DNA from: Clostridium_AF sediminicola
GTDB lineage: Bacteria; Bacillota; Clostridia; Clostridiales; Clostridiaceae
Direction: 5' to 3'
DNA: 64,000 nt
Assembly: GCF_050402865.1 (NCBI RefSeq)
Contig: NZ_BAABMF010000011.1
Coordinates: 114,408-178,407, forward strand
In this document: in pieces, positions 9,038-18,552 of the stretch
Layout: the number at the start of each line of letters is the position of its first letter
Position numbering within the stretch: position 1 is the first letter of the stretch
Position numbers and translations under genes: made by a program
The notes under the pieces: generated by a model
What the model saw: only the letters and a program-made list of their open reading frames with translations
The model's database searches: none
What the model was told of the DNA's origin: nothing

Positions 9038-10486
9038 TTAAATCCCAAGAACTTTTATATATTCAATTTTGGAATCCTCAATATCCGTTATCATACTTTT
9101 TTGTTTTTTCAAATACTTAATATAATCTATTATTTCTTTAGTTATTCGTTCCCCTGGAGTTATTATTGGTATTCCAGGTGGATAAATCATTATTGATTCT
9201 CCACTTATTTGTCCTGCTGATTTTTCTATAAGTATCCTCTTTTTTCTTGCATAAAAAGCATTTCTTGGTGATACAACTAAATCTGGATTTTGTAGTATTA
9301 TACCCTCATAGTTTAAGGGTTCACTCTTTTTATATTTTTTGCTAATATCCTTTAAAGCATCTACAAGTTTGGCTAATGATTCCTCACTATCTCCTATACT
9401 TACAACTGCTAAAATATTCAAAACATCCGCTAGCTCTACTTGAATTTTATATTCTTCTCTCAAAATATCATAAACTTCGAAACCAGTTAGTCCTAACCCT
9501 GATACATTTACTCCAAGTTTTGATTCATCAAAATCAAATACTCCAGCAGTTCCGATCAGTTCTTTCCCAAATGCATATAAGCCGTCTATCATATTTATTT
9601 CTTTTCTAGCATTCCTCAGATGAAATAATAGATTCGTAAAAATCTCTTCACCATTTACAGCTAAATTTTTCCTTGCCACATCAACACTGGCCATCAAAAG
9701 ATAAGATGCACTTGTAGTTTGAGTTAAATTCAATACTGTTTTTACTTTAAATCTATCAATTAAACCTTCGTTCAATAACAAAGCTGAACTTTGTGTTAAT
9801 GATCCACCTGTTTTATGCAAACTAACTGCAGCCATATCTGCCCCAATCTCCATTGCTTCGTAAGGAAAGTCTCTATGAAATTTAAAATGTGCCCCATGTG
9901 CTTCATCTACAAGAACACATATATTTTTCTTATGTGCATAATCAATTATCTTTTTTATTTCCGATACTGCACCATAATAAGTTGGATTTATTAAAAATAT
10001 TGCCTTTATTCCTCTATTTCCATCTATAGCTTTTTTTATACTTTTAAATGTAACACCCATTGCTACACCTAATTTTTTGCTTGTTTCTGGTTGTATATAA
10101 ACTGGAATTGCACCACTCAAAATTAATCCATTAATTGCTGATTTATGAGCATTTCTTGGAATAATTATCTTATCCCCTGGAGTACATGCACTCATTATCA
10201 TTGCCTGTACTCCACCAGTGGTTCCATTTATTAAAAAGAAACCATACTTCGCAGAATACGCCTTTGCTAATAGTTCTTCAGCTTTTTTGATAACTCCATT
10301 AGGGTTACTAATATTATCTAATTCCTTCATAGAATTAACATCTACTTCAAGAACTTTTTTTCCTAAATATTCTGCCAATTCGGGGTTACCTTTTCCTCTT
10401 TTATGTCCTGGAACGTCGAATGGTAATACACCCAAGGCATCATAATTTTTAAGTGCGGTAAATAGCGGAGTTATATTTTGTTCCAT
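9038..10486 (-). CDS. speA: Arginine decarboxylase (Orn/Lys/Arg decarboxylase class I fold)
   Basis: This 482-residue PLP enzyme most likely decarboxylates arginine to agmatine. The N-terminal PLP domain has the motif VSLHKTGGSLTQSS with the Schiff-base Lys near residue 226, VDEAHGAHF near 194, and the family's C-terminal domain with YPPGIPI(I)TPGE near 440. Members of this fold act on Arg, Lys or Orn; the agmatinase gene in the same operon favours arginine. It is the first gene behind a ~170-nt structured leader. Confidence 0.87.
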   Translation of the reverse strand: MEQNITPLFTALKNYDALGVLPFDVPGHKRGKGNPELAEYLGKKVLEVDVNSMKELDNISNPNGVIKKAEELLAKAYSAKYGFFLINGTTGGVQAMIMSACTPGDKIIIPRNAHKSAINGLILSGAIPVYIQPETSKKLGVAMGVTFKSIKKAIDGNRGIKAIFLINPTYYGAVSEIKKIIDYAHKKNICVLVDEAHGAHFKFHRDFPYEAMEIGADMAAVSLHKTGGSLTQSSALLLNEGLIDRFKVKTVLNLTQTTSASYLLMASVDVARKNLAVNGEEIFTNLLFHLRNARKEINMIDGLYAFGKELIGTAGVFDFDESKLGVNVSGLGLTGFEVYDILREEYKIQVELADVLNILAVVSIGDSEESLAKLVDALKDISKKYKKSEPLNYEGIILQNPDLVVSPRNAFYARKKRILIEKSAGQISGESIMIYPPGIPIITPGERITKEIIDYIKYLKKQKSMITDIEDSKIEYIKVLGI

Positions 10487-10694
10487 ATAATTCGTTCTCC
10501 TCCATGAGGGTCGAAAAAAACAACTTATACTATTTTCCTTTAAAAATAAATAACACTTTCATGTTTTCAAAAGAAAATTAAAATTAATTATTGAGACGAC
10601 CCATAATATAAAAATAAGGTAAGACTAAACTTGAAGTTTACGTCTACTAAACTTTTGCCTAGATAATTATACAAATTTTATTATTGAAAATCAA
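10487..10694 (-). promoter_or_regulatory. spe operon promoter and structured 5' leader
   Basis: On the minus strand TTGATT (10689-10694) and TATAAT (10666-10671) are 17 bases apart. The transcript would begin near 10659, leaving a leader of about 170 nt. It contains a hairpin at 10619-10647 (GTAGAC-TAAAC paired with GTTTA-GTCTTAC). An upstream AAGTTTA could instead pair with the same TAAACTT, giving a competing fold. Further on, GGGTCG (10602-10597) can pair with CGACCC (10513-10508), which lies just before the GGAGGAG ribosome site. I recognise no known riboswitch class. Confidence 0.5.
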
Positions 10695-10820
10695 TAGTTT
10701 ATTTAAAAATTTTTCATAATTTTATTTTATTCTAGTCACACAAAAAATACACTTAATATACCAAATTTTAAAATATATTTTAATAAAAAATTTCTTCATT
10801 ATTTTATTTATAATATAAAA

Positions 10821-10852
10821 AGCTAATACACGGCTCTTTCCATGTATTAGCT
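10821..10852 (-). terminator. Intrinsic terminator after the response regulator
   Basis: A 10-bp stem (AGCTAATACA with TGTATTAGCT) with a 12-base loop is followed on the minus strand by TTTTATATT. It closes the kinase-regulator unit. The stretch 10695-10816 holds nothing else I can recognise. Confidence 0.8.
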
Positions 10853-10861
10853 TGATTAAAT

Positions 10862-11551
10862 TTAAACTTTAAATCTATACCCAACACCCCAAATAGTTTC
10901 TATATATTGTGGATTTGATGGATCTTCTTCAATCTTTTCCCTAATTTTTCTTATATGAACAGTTACAGTGGCTATTTCACCTAAAGAATCATAACCCCAT
11001 ATACTCTCAAATATTCTATCTTTACTAAAAACTTTATTTGGATTTGTAGCTAAATGAAATAAAATATCAAATTCTTTTGAGGTTAAAATTATCTCTTTAT
11101 TATTTATGAATACCCTTCTTGATTCCACCTCAATTTTTAATCCTCTAATTTCAATAGTATTGTCATCAACAACACTTTTTTTTGTTAATCTCTCATACCT
11201 AGATATGTGTGCATTTACTCTAGCAACTAATTCACTAGGGCTAAAGGGTTTTGTTATATAATCATCTGCCCCTAATCCTAGCCCTCTAATTTTATCTATA
11301 TCTTCTTTTTTTGCTGATACTAATAAAATCGGTATATCTTTATTCTTTCTAATTCTTTTGCATATCTCAAATCCATCTATTTCAGGCAACATTAAATCTA
11401 AAATAATAAGACTATATTGATTTTCTAATGCTGTTTCCAAGCCTTTTAATCCTGTATGTTCTATATCTACTTTATATCCATTAATCTCTAAATAATCTCT
11501 TTCTAACTCGCCTATACTAACATCATCTTCAATAATAAGTATTTTATTCAA
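10862..11551 (-). CDS. OmpR-family response regulator
   Basis: A 229-residue cytoplasmic DNA-binding regulator. The receiver domain has the acidic pocket EDD (residues 8-10), the phospho-acceptor Asp52 in IILDLMLPE and the conserved Lys in YITKPFSP. The C-terminal winged helix (from ~130) includes ILTSKEFDILFHLA and VTVHIRKIREKIE. It follows the histidine kinase by 26 bases and is its presumed partner. Kinase-before-regulator order is less usual. The signal and target genes cannot be read from the sequence. Confidence 0.93.
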   Translation of the reverse strand: MNKILIIEDDVSIGELERDYLEINGYKVDIEHTGLKGLETALENQYSLIILDLMLPEIDGFEICKRIRKNKDIPILLVSAKKEDIDKIRGLGLGADDYITKPFSPSELVARVNAHISRYERLTKKSVVDDNTIEIRGLKIEVESRRVFINNKEIILTSKEFDILFHLATNPNKVFSKDRIFESIWGYDSLGEIATVTVHIRKIREKIEEDPSNPQYIETIWGVGYRFKV

Positions 11552-11577
11552 TATTTACCCTCCAAATTTTCACATTT

Positions 11578-13041
11578 TTAACCACCGTACTTAAATAGTG
11601 TAAACATTATAGTTGTACCTTTCCCTAAAGTACTTTCTACCCAAATTTCACCTTTATGTTCTTCTATAATATTCTTTGAAATAGCAAGACCCAATCCGCT
11701 TCCTCCTGTTGTGGAATTTCTTGAAGAATCTCCTCTATAAAATCTATCAAAAATAAAAGGTAACATATCTTTTGATATACCTATTCCATTATCAGATATT
11801 GCAACTATAACTTTTTCTTCTTTTTCTTCTAAAGATATTTTTAATTTACCTTTTCTATCTTTATCTAAATATTTGGTACCATTAGTTATAATATTAAGTA
11901 TAACCCTTTTTAATTGTTGAGGGTCTGCCATAACAAAAATATTTTTTTCTTCATATATAAATTGAAGTTCGATTTCATTTTTATTTAAATCAAAACTCAC
12001 CTCTTCTACGCAGTCTTTTAAATAGTCAGTCATATTAACTTTCTGAAAATTAAAAGGCACCCTTTTTAAATCTAACTTAGAAAATAAAAACAACTCTTCA
12101 ATTAATTTATCCATATTATCAGCTTTAGCACTTATTGTATTTATATATCTTTCCATTTTTTCTGGTGTATCTGCAATTCCATCTCTGATTCCTTGAATAT
12201 ATCCATTTATTGATGTAATTGGTGTTTTTAAATCATGAGATATATTAGAAATCAATTCTTTTCTATTTTCTTCATATTGTTGTTGTTGAAGTAGTGATTC
12301 TTTTAACCTTATCCTCATTTCTTCAAAAGATTGATATAATTCTCCAATCTCATCTTTTGTATTTATATTAACTTCATAATCTAGATTTCCTTCTTTTATT
12401 TCATTTGCTGCTATTCTAAGTTTGTTAAGGGGATCTACTATTCCTTTACTCACAAAATAAGTTATTAGTCTATGGGTTGCAATTAATATTATAATAACAA
12501 ATAAAAATATTATTATTGAAATTTTATTTACTTGGCTAATAATTGAATCTAATCTACACAAAATTGCTATACTTCCTGTACTTCCATCAGTAAAGTAAAA
12601 ATCTTCTTGTTGGACTAAATGTAGTTCATTTTCAAATTCACTATGATTTATTGAATTTTTCACTGTGTTTTTTCCAAAATCATTCAGATGTTTTTTATAG
12701 TTAAATCCTTCAATGATTTCTGAATTATAAATCTCATCCTCATTCTTCATCACCACTATTCCAGCATCAATATTCAGTAATACATCATCTATATCATCTA
12801 AAAACTCTACATCTTGAAGCTTATCTGGATTATTTACTATAATATTATTTAATTTTCTAATATAAGGTTGTGCAATTTTCGGTATATCCTTTATATTAAT
12901 TTTTTCAAAGGTATTAGAGAGAGGTTTTTGATAATTATTTATATAATGTAGTCTTGCAATAGCTATTAACAACGATACTAAGAGAACTGGTACTAATACC
13001 ATCGCAACATGCGAATATTTCAATCTTGATCTTATTGTCAT
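11578..13041 (-). CDS. Membrane sensor histidine kinase
   Basis: The ATG at 13039-13041 (MTIRSRLKYSHVAMV) with AAGGATG upstream gives 487 residues; a longer in-frame reading lacks a ribosome site. A first membrane segment (about residues 13-32), an extracellular sensor of ~140 residues, a second segment near 175-198, a HAMP linker, the HisKA dimerisation helix with ISHDLKTPITSI, and the ATP-binding domain with NGTKYL, DNGIGIS and GGSGLGLAIS follow in order. All catalytic boxes are present. The sensor domain matches nothing I recognise. Confidence 0.92.
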   Translation of the reverse strand: MTIRSRLKYSHVAMVLVPVLLVSLLIAIARLHYINNYQKPLSNTFEKINIKDIPKIAQPYIRKLNNIIVNNPDKLQDVEFLDDIDDVLLNIDAGIVVMKNEDEIYNSEIIEGFNYKKHLNDFGKNTVKNSINHSEFENELHLVQQEDFYFTDGSTGSIAILCRLDSIISQVNKISIIIFLFVIIILIATHRLITYFVSKGIVDPLNKLRIAANEIKEGNLDYEVNINTKDEIGELYQSFEEMRIRLKESLLQQQQYEENRKELISNISHDLKTPITSINGYIQGIRDGIADTPEKMERYINTISAKADNMDKLIEELFLFSKLDLKRVPFNFQKVNMTDYLKDCVEEVSFDLNKNEIELQFIYEEKNIFVMADPQQLKRVILNIITNGTKYLDKDRKGKLKISLEEKEEKVIVAISDNGIGISKDMLPFIFDRFYRGDSSRNSTTGGSGLGLAISKNIIEEHKGEIWVESTLGKGTTIMFTLFKYGG

Positions 13042-13168
13042 GTTTTCACATCCTTTGTAAATTACGAGATATATTTTCCATATCAACATTAGTTTAAAAC
13101 ATACCCTAATATAATTGTACAATTTCTATATAAAATTTTTATAGAATAAATATTAAATTTTTATAAAG

Positions 13169-13198
13169 AAATAGACCTTTACTCTTACAGGTCTATTT
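13169..13198 (-). terminator. Intrinsic terminator overlapping the mutS-like stop
   Basis: AAATAGACCT pairs with AGGTCTATTT across a 10-base loop, followed by a T-rich run on the minus strand. The stem overlaps the stop codon of the upstream gene. Confidence 0.75.
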
Positions 13199-14821
13199 AG
13201 AAATCAAGTCTATTCTTTTATCAATCCTGTCTGTAATATCCTTTGGATATCCAAGATATTTAAGTATTCTAATAGCATTTCTTGTAGGGCTTACTCCCTC
13301 TTTCAACATATAATCAAATGTCAATTCATTTTCTGATACATGTTCTCTAAAATAATAGTTCTTATAATTATGGAGCATTTCAGTAAGTTCAATATCATGA
13401 GTAGCTGCTAAAATAATTGCATTAGAATTATTTAAATAATCTAATATTTCTTCAGCTGCGCTTATTCTCTCGATAGGATTTGTTCCCCTAAATATTTCAT
13501 CAATCATTGATAGTAATGTTATCTCACCTTGTGCTGATTTCACTACTCTTAGTATCGATTCTGCCTCACCTAGATAATAACTTTTACCTTTAATAATATT
13601 ATCTTCAGGGTCTATTGAAGTAACGATATTGAAAAAACATGCTTCATATTTCTTAGCTAAACACGTATAAATGGTTTGTGCAAATAGCGCATTTAAAGCC
13701 ACTGTTCTAAGATAAGTTGATTTCCCTGACATATTTGAGCCTGTTATTAACATACCTTGCTCTTTTAATAGTATAGGATTAGGAATAGCATCATCAATCA
13801 ACGGATGTTTTAGTTCCTCTCCACAAATATATTTCTTTTTACTAACAAATATAGGTTCTGAATACTCGCCAATTTCTTTTCTGTAAGAAGCTATAGAAAT
13901 AAGAGCATCTATTTCTCCAACTAAATTAAAAGTTTTTAAAAGTTCACTTTTATTCTTCTCAATTTCAGAAAGTATCTTAAAATAATTTATCTCTTCAATT
14001 AAAAAAGCTATAAAAATATAATCAGCAATAACATCTAATCCTTTTAATCTTCCAATAAAAGCTGAACTTTTACCGATTTTCTTACATTTTCTACATAAGT
14101 CAACCAATTCCTCAGTATAGCTTTTAATAGATTCATTCTCAAATTTAGTGATTTTCAATGCTGTATTTACTACCATTCCTGCATAACTGGCCGCAGAAGC
14201 TCTTTCACTTATTAAGTTTTCCATTTTATGATGAAAAAACATATTCAATAAAAAATTTAAAAATATTAACATAATAAAACTTGATGATCTCGTAATAATT
14301 GCAATAATTATATTTAATACAAGACAAGTTGCTAATATAACGCTTAATGATTGATATAGATTATTTTTCTGTAGTTTATCAAACAATATTGAATTGATAT
14401 TATGTTTTGTTTTTCCAAGTTTATATAAAATAATTTGTATTTTTTCCCTAAGATATTTATTATTTTGAAATTCATTTATAGTAATATTTCTTTTTTCTAA
14501 TATTTCCTTATCTGAAACAGGATTCCTCAATATTGAATAAAGCTTAAATTCACCTGCTGTACTCATATTTCTATCCAATTTCTTGTACACTTCATCCATA
14601 GTCAAATCAATCCATGTAAAATCATCTATATTTATATCTGTTTTATCTGCTGATTCAAAAAATTTTTTTACTCTATCTAACTTTCTTTTTTTCTCAATTT
14701 TTTTGCCCCAATGAGCTCTAATATATGATAAAGCTTTTTTATTATTTATTTTTTCTAATAAGTACATCATTGAAAGATTATTATCCACATTTTCTACCTC
14801 ATATTTTATATTTTTCCACAT
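13193..14821 (-). CDS. Membrane-anchored MutS-domain ATPase
   Basis: A 542-residue protein with the ATPase domain of MutS but not the mismatch-recognition domains. Two adjacent hydrophobic segments lie near residues 160-200 (VILATCLVLNIIIAIIT and FIMLIFLNFLLNMFF), so it is likely anchored in the membrane. The C-terminal ATPase has the P-loop GSNMSGKSTYL near 365, a Walker B region LLSMIDEIFRGTNPIER and the late ATHDIEL switch. This is the family annotated as 'MutS-related protein' in Firmicutes, whose function is not known; it is not the repair MutS or MutS2. It has its own terminator. Confidence 0.85.
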   Translation of the reverse strand: MWKNIKYEVENVDNNLSMMYLLEKINNKKALSYIRAHWGKKIEKKRKLDRVKKFFESADKTDINIDDFTWIDLTMDEVYKKLDRNMSTAGEFKLYSILRNPVSDKEILEKRNITINEFQNNKYLREKIQIILYKLGKTKHNINSILFDKLQKNNLYQSLSVILATCLVLNIIIAIITRSSSFIMLIFLNFLLNMFFHHKMENLISERASAASYAGMVVNTALKITKFENESIKSYTEELVDLCRKCKKIGKSSAFIGRLKGLDVIADYIFIAFLIEEINYFKILSEIEKNKSELLKTFNLVGEIDALISIASYRKEIGEYSEPIFVSKKKYICGEELKHPLIDDAIPNPILLKEQGMLITGSNMSGKSTYLRTVALNALFAQTIYTCLAKKYEACFFNIVTSIDPEDNIIKGKSYYLGEAESILRVVKSAQGEITLLSMIDEIFRGTNPIERISAAEEILDYLNNSNAIILAATHDIELTEMLHNYKNYYFREHVSENELTFDYMLKEGVSPTRNAIRILKYLGYPKDITDRIDKRIDLISK

Positions 14822-14871
14822 TATTTATATTAATTATACCATGGTTATTCCATAAACTTAGTATATTATAA

Positions 14872-14909
14872 AAAAGTGGTAAAATCAATCTTCTGATTTC
14901 ACCACTTTT
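14872..14909 (-). terminator. Intrinsic terminator after the TPR gene
   Basis: A 16-bp imperfect stem (AAAAGTGGT-AAAATCA against TGATTTC-ACCACTTTT) is followed by a T run on the minus strand. Confidence 0.8.
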
Positions 14910-14927
14910 CACAGTCTTCTATTACAT

Positions 14928-15851
14928 TTACTCAAAATCTAATATAAAGTTCTCAAATCTTTCAATATCTCTTAGATTGTTTAATTCCATATCCCTTTTT
15001 ATATACTCAATAAAATCTGAGTTCATCTCTAATGACTTTTCTAAATCATCTAATGCTTTTTCTAATTCATTATTAATTGCATAAAAACAAGCTCTGTTAT
15101 AATATAAATATGAAGTATCACTATTATTTTTTATACCTTCACTTATAATTGCTATTGCTCTAGTAAAATCTTCTTTTTCCTTATAAATAATTGCTAAATT
15201 TAAATAACTAAATGGATAGTCTTTTCTTTGATTAATTGCCTTTTCATAATACTCTACTGCTTTATTTTTTCTATTTAATTTATTAGAAATAACCCCCATA
15301 TTGAATAATACCATATGATTATTAGGATTAATCATTAAAGCTTTTTCTGTTATTTCATTAGATTTCTCATATTGTTTCTGTTCTTCATAGATAGATCCCA
15401 AATTTAAATAGGCCCAAAAATCATCTGAATTTAGTTCAATTGCTTTATTATAATACTCTATAGCTTCTTCTTTATGTCCTAAAGCATCATAAGCGCCTGC
15501 TGCAAAAAAATATGCCTTTTGATAAAAAGGATTTATTCCAATAGCTTTATTATAATACAAAATAGCATTATCAAATTCATTTAAGTTATCAAAAATTATT
15601 GCTTTTCCATAGTACGCCCTCTCGTCTTGGTTATCAATTCTTATAATTTCGTCATAAGTTGTCATTGCAAGCTCGTATTGCTGGAGTTCATCATAAATTA
15701 AAGCTAGCTCTAGAAGAATTTCCACATCTTGTGAATCTTTATTTAATTTTTGTGCTTTCTTATAAAATTGAATAGCTTTTATAAAGTTCTTTTCCTTTTT
15801 AAACTGTTGTGCAATATTCTTGTAATTGTTTATCATATAATTTTCTTTCAT
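14928..15851 (-). CDS. Tetratricopeptide-repeat protein
   Basis: The 307-residue product is almost entirely TPR: about eight 34-residue repeats with the W/Y-A-Y-x(5)-A/P signatures, for example YYNKAIELNSDDFWAYLNLG. There is no signal peptide or membrane segment, so it is probably a cytoplasmic protein-protein scaffold. AGGATGATG precedes the ATG. It follows the TRIC-family gene by nine bases and ends at a terminator, so the two share a transcript. No partner can be inferred. Confidence 0.88.
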   Translation of the reverse strand: MKENYMINNYKNIAQQFKKEKNFIKAIQFYKKAQKLNKDSQDVEILLELALIYDELQQYELAMTTYDEIIRIDNQDERAYYGKAIIFDNLNEFDNAILYYNKAIGINPFYQKAYFFAAGAYDALGHKEEAIEYYNKAIELNSDDFWAYLNLGSIYEEQKQYEKSNEITEKALMINPNNHMVLFNMGVISNKLNRKNKAVEYYEKAINQRKDYPFSYLNLAIIYKEKEDFTRAIAIISEGIKNNSDTSYLYYNRACFYAINNELEKALDDLEKSLEMNSDFIEYIKRDMELNNLRDIERFENFILDFE

Positions 15852-15860
15852 AACATCATC

Positions 15861-16493
15861 CTATAATTCTTTATTGTATTTTATATTTCCGGCTCTTACT
15901 ATAGGCAAATTCAACTTATGCATTATGGCTAGAATTCTTATTAAAAACGTTATCAAAAAACAAATATACATAGCAATGTTATTTGTGAAAATGATATTTG
16001 CAAAATAAAAAGATATAGCCCCTATAATTGACGCAACTGCATAAATTTCTTTTCTAAAAACTAAAGGTATATCATTTACAAAAACATCCCTCAAAATACC
16101 TCCACCAACACCTGTCAGAAGACCCATTACTACAACAACAAATATTTCATCATATCCATTTGTAAATGCAGAATTTGAACCTATTGCAGTAAAAACACCT
16201 AATCCAATAGCATCCATAATTAGTATTATGTTTTGTAATTTAATTATTTTATCATTGAAAATAAATGTTAAAATCGCAAATACAATACCAAGTATACAAT
16301 ATATTGGCTTAGTAAGAGCAGTGGGTGGTATTGTTCCAATCATTACATCACGAAATATACCTCCACCAACAGCTGTAGTTATAGCTAAAAATATTACTCC
16401 AAATATATCTAATTCTTTTTTTATTCCCAGTAATGCACCTGAAACAGCAAATGCAATAGTCCCTAAATAATCAAAAATATATAACAGTAACAT
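15861..16493 (-). CDS. TRIC-family (UPF0126) membrane channel-like protein
   Basis: A 210-residue integral membrane protein with about seven segments, built from two copies of the UPF0126 glycine-rich unit: AVGGGIFRDVMIG near residue 42 and GVGGGILRDVFVND near 125. Bacterial relatives form trimeric intracellular-cation-type channels. AGAGGGGAT precedes the ATG. It is co-directional with and nine bases from the TPR gene. The ion or solute carried is unknown. Confidence 0.88.
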   Translation of the reverse strand: MLLLYIFDYLGTIAFAVSGALLGIKKELDIFGVIFLAITTAVGGGIFRDVMIGTIPPTALTKPIYCILGIVFAILTFIFNDKIIKLQNIILIMDAIGLGVFTAIGSNSAFTNGYDEIFVVVVMGLLTGVGGGILRDVFVNDIPLVFRKEIYAVASIIGAISFYFANIIFTNNIAMYICFLITFLIRILAIMHKLNLPIVRAGNIKYNKEL

Positions 16494-16573
16494 CTCTATC
16501 CCCTCTTTTCAAATAATCCCCTTAATAATTATATATCTAAAATATAAAATGTTAAAGTCGAATTTTGCTTATA

Positions 16574-17113
16574 TTAAAAACTTGGTGGTGTACTTACCCA
16601 TAGTACTTTAGATTTTAACTTACTTGCATTTTCGATATAATGATTATTCTTAGCCTTATAATAGAAGCATTCACCTTTTCTAGCTCTATATTTCTTATTC
16701 CCCAAATTAATATAAATCATTCCAGATAAAACATAACCAAATTCTTCTCCTTCATGAGGTTCATGAATATCATATCTTCCTCCAATATCTAAAGTTAGCA
16801 GAATAGGCTCCATCATATTTTTTTGAGCATTTGGTATGACCCATTCTAATTTATATAATAAATCATCATTTTGAACTTCAAAAATATCTTCTCTTGAAAA
16901 AATTATTTTTTCTTCTTCTGGTTCACTAAAAAATTCTTTTAAGTTTGTACCCAAACTTTCTAACATATCTGACAAAGTAGCAATTGAAGGTGAAGTCAAA
17001 TCCCTTTCTACCTGAGAAATAAAACCTTTTGATAATTCACACCTATCGGCTACTTCCTCTTGAGTCAATCCTTTTTCTACTCTAATGGCTTTTATTTTTT
17101 TACCTAAATTCAT
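16574..17113 (-). CDS. XRE-family regulator with cupin sensor domain
   Basis: The ATG at 17111-17113 (MNLGKKIKAIRVEKG) is five bases from AAGGAG; a second ATG lies one codon earlier. The 179-residue protein has an N-terminal helix-turn-helix (GLTQEEVADRCELSKGFISQ, residues ~13-32) and a C-terminal cupin_2 barrel with HEPHEGEEFGYVLSG. Regulators of this shape (PuuR-like) often control polyamine or amino-acid uptake genes. No such operon is adjacent, so the target is unknown. Confidence 0.85.
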   Translation of the reverse strand: MNLGKKIKAIRVEKGLTQEEVADRCELSKGFISQVERDLTSPSIATLSDMLESLGTNLKEFFSEPEEEKIIFSREDIFEVQNDDLLYKLEWVIPNAQKNMMEPILLTLDIGGRYDIHEPHEGEEFGYVLSGMIYINLGNKKYRARKGECFYYKAKNNHYIENASKLKSKVLWVSTPPSF

Positions 17114-17231
17114 CATTACTCCTTTTAAAATATTATTTTCTATTAATTGTTTACCAATACTAAATATTTCAAAGTATATTATAAAGTTCAATATTCTAAA
17201 AATCAATAGATTATATGATTAATTATACAAT

Positions 17232-17251
17232 AAAAAAAGCGGCAAAGCCGC
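17232..17251 (-). terminator. Intrinsic terminator after the DUF4349 gene
   Basis: GCGGC-TTT-GCCGC followed by seven Ts on the minus strand. The identical hairpin recurs at 36024-36043. Confidence 0.85.
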
Positions 17252-17267
17252 ATCTAAACAGTTATTC

Positions 17268-18230
17268 TTAATCTTTATGTTTATTATTATTTTTATTTTC
17301 TTTTATAGTTTTAACTTTTTTTCTAACCTTTAAGATAATGAAAGCTACCAATAAAACTACAATTATATATGGTATCATAACCACTAATACAATAATCATA
17401 TGCCTTATTAATTTATACAAAGTGTTTAAAGAATTAATAAATCCCTGCTTTATTTGATTAATAAAATCAGTTGGACTTTCTTCAGATAGTTCAGTCACTT
17501 CATCAACGTCTATTGAAATAGTACAATAATCTATTAGGTTATCCCATTTTCTTAATGTTCCTGTAAGACTTTCAATTTGATATCTCACATTAGAAAGCTC
17601 TTTTTCAATTTGAAGTATATCACTAAGTTCTCCACTTTTCTGTAATAATTCAAGTAACCTTTCTTCTTGAATTTTGAGAGCCTTTAAATGAGCTTCTGAA
17701 TCAAAATATTCTGCTGTTATTTCTTGAGAATCTTGTCTTTCATTTAATACATTTCCAATATCACCAAGGTCATTAATAAAAGAATCACTTTTTTCTTTAG
17801 GAATTCTTAAAATATATGATGCATTTCTTTTTTCATAATCATAACCTTCTAATATTCTTCTTCCACTAACATGTGAGCTTTCTACATAACCTCCTATTGA
17901 TTCAACTTTCATTACTATTTTATTGTTAGTATCTTCAAAATTTTTAGTTTCTAGACTCACATAATAATTTTTAATTATTTTTCTTCCAGTATCAAGAGTG
18001 TTTTCTACACTTTCAGGATTGCTAGACTTATCTGCGGCTTCTTTACTTTTTACTGACTGATTAAATTCTCCTCCAAATCCCTCTTCTGCCATATCCATTT
18101 TGTTTTCAGCCGTGCTATTTTCTTCGTAATATCCGTCTGATTTACTACCACAGCCTACAAAAGTAAATGATATCATTAGTGCTAAAATAATAAAAATTGT
18201 TATAAATTTCTTTTTACTAACCATTTTCAT
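17268..18230 (-). CDS. DUF4349 lipoprotein
   Basis: The ATG at 18228-18230 (MKMVSKKKFITIF) follows GAGGTGAT. The 320-residue product begins with a lipoprotein signal ending FTFVGC (lipobox Cys at ~29), then an acidic Ser/Asn-rich linker, then the DUF4349 domain (about 85-280) with a central coiled-coil predicted around SDILQIEKELSNVRYQIESL, and a C-terminal membrane helix followed by a Lys/Asn-rich tail. Function of DUF4349 is unknown; placement is outside the membrane, anchored at both ends. It has its own terminator. Confidence 0.87.
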   Translation of the reverse strand: MKMVSKKKFITIFIILALMISFTFVGCGSKSDGYYEENSTAENKMDMAEEGFGGEFNQSVKSKEAADKSSNPESVENTLDTGRKIIKNYYVSLETKNFEDTNNKIVMKVESIGGYVESSHVSGRRILEGYDYEKRNASYILRIPKEKSDSFINDLGDIGNVLNERQDSQEITAEYFDSEAHLKALKIQEERLLELLQKSGELSDILQIEKELSNVRYQIESLTGTLRKWDNLIDYCTISIDVDEVTELSEESPTDFINQIKQGFINSLNTLYKLIRHMIIVLVVMIPYIIVVLLVAFIILKVRKKVKTIKENKNNNKHKD

Positions 18231-18352
18231 ACAAATCACCTCAACTTTTTAATTATGCCTTATTAGGCACTACAGCTAATTTCTTTACGTGATTTCATCT
18301 TTATATATAATTATATACGAAAAATAAAAAGAAAAGTTTACAAAAAACAAAA

Positions 18353-18378
18353 AATCAGTAGAATAAATTCTACTGATT
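18353..18378 (-). terminator. Intrinsic terminator after the cold-shock gene
   Basis: AATCAGTAGAAT pairs with ATTCTACTGATT with a two-base gap, followed on the minus strand by a long T-rich run. It is ~175 bases after the csp stop. Another small hairpin (TTGCTTT/AAAGCAA) lies at 18484-18503. The 18231-18552 gap holds no gene. Confidence 0.75.
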
Positions 18379-18552
18379 GGTTTCTTAATTGATTTGCTTA
18401 TTAATTATTAATTACAGATTACTTTTCTCAAAACTTCATTATTTATCTGAACTCATACTTTAAAGTAATTTCTCATTAATAAACTTGCTTTAGAGAAAGC
18501 AAATTCCTCCATTTTTCGGAACATCTGCAAATGAATAATCAAAAGGAATCAA

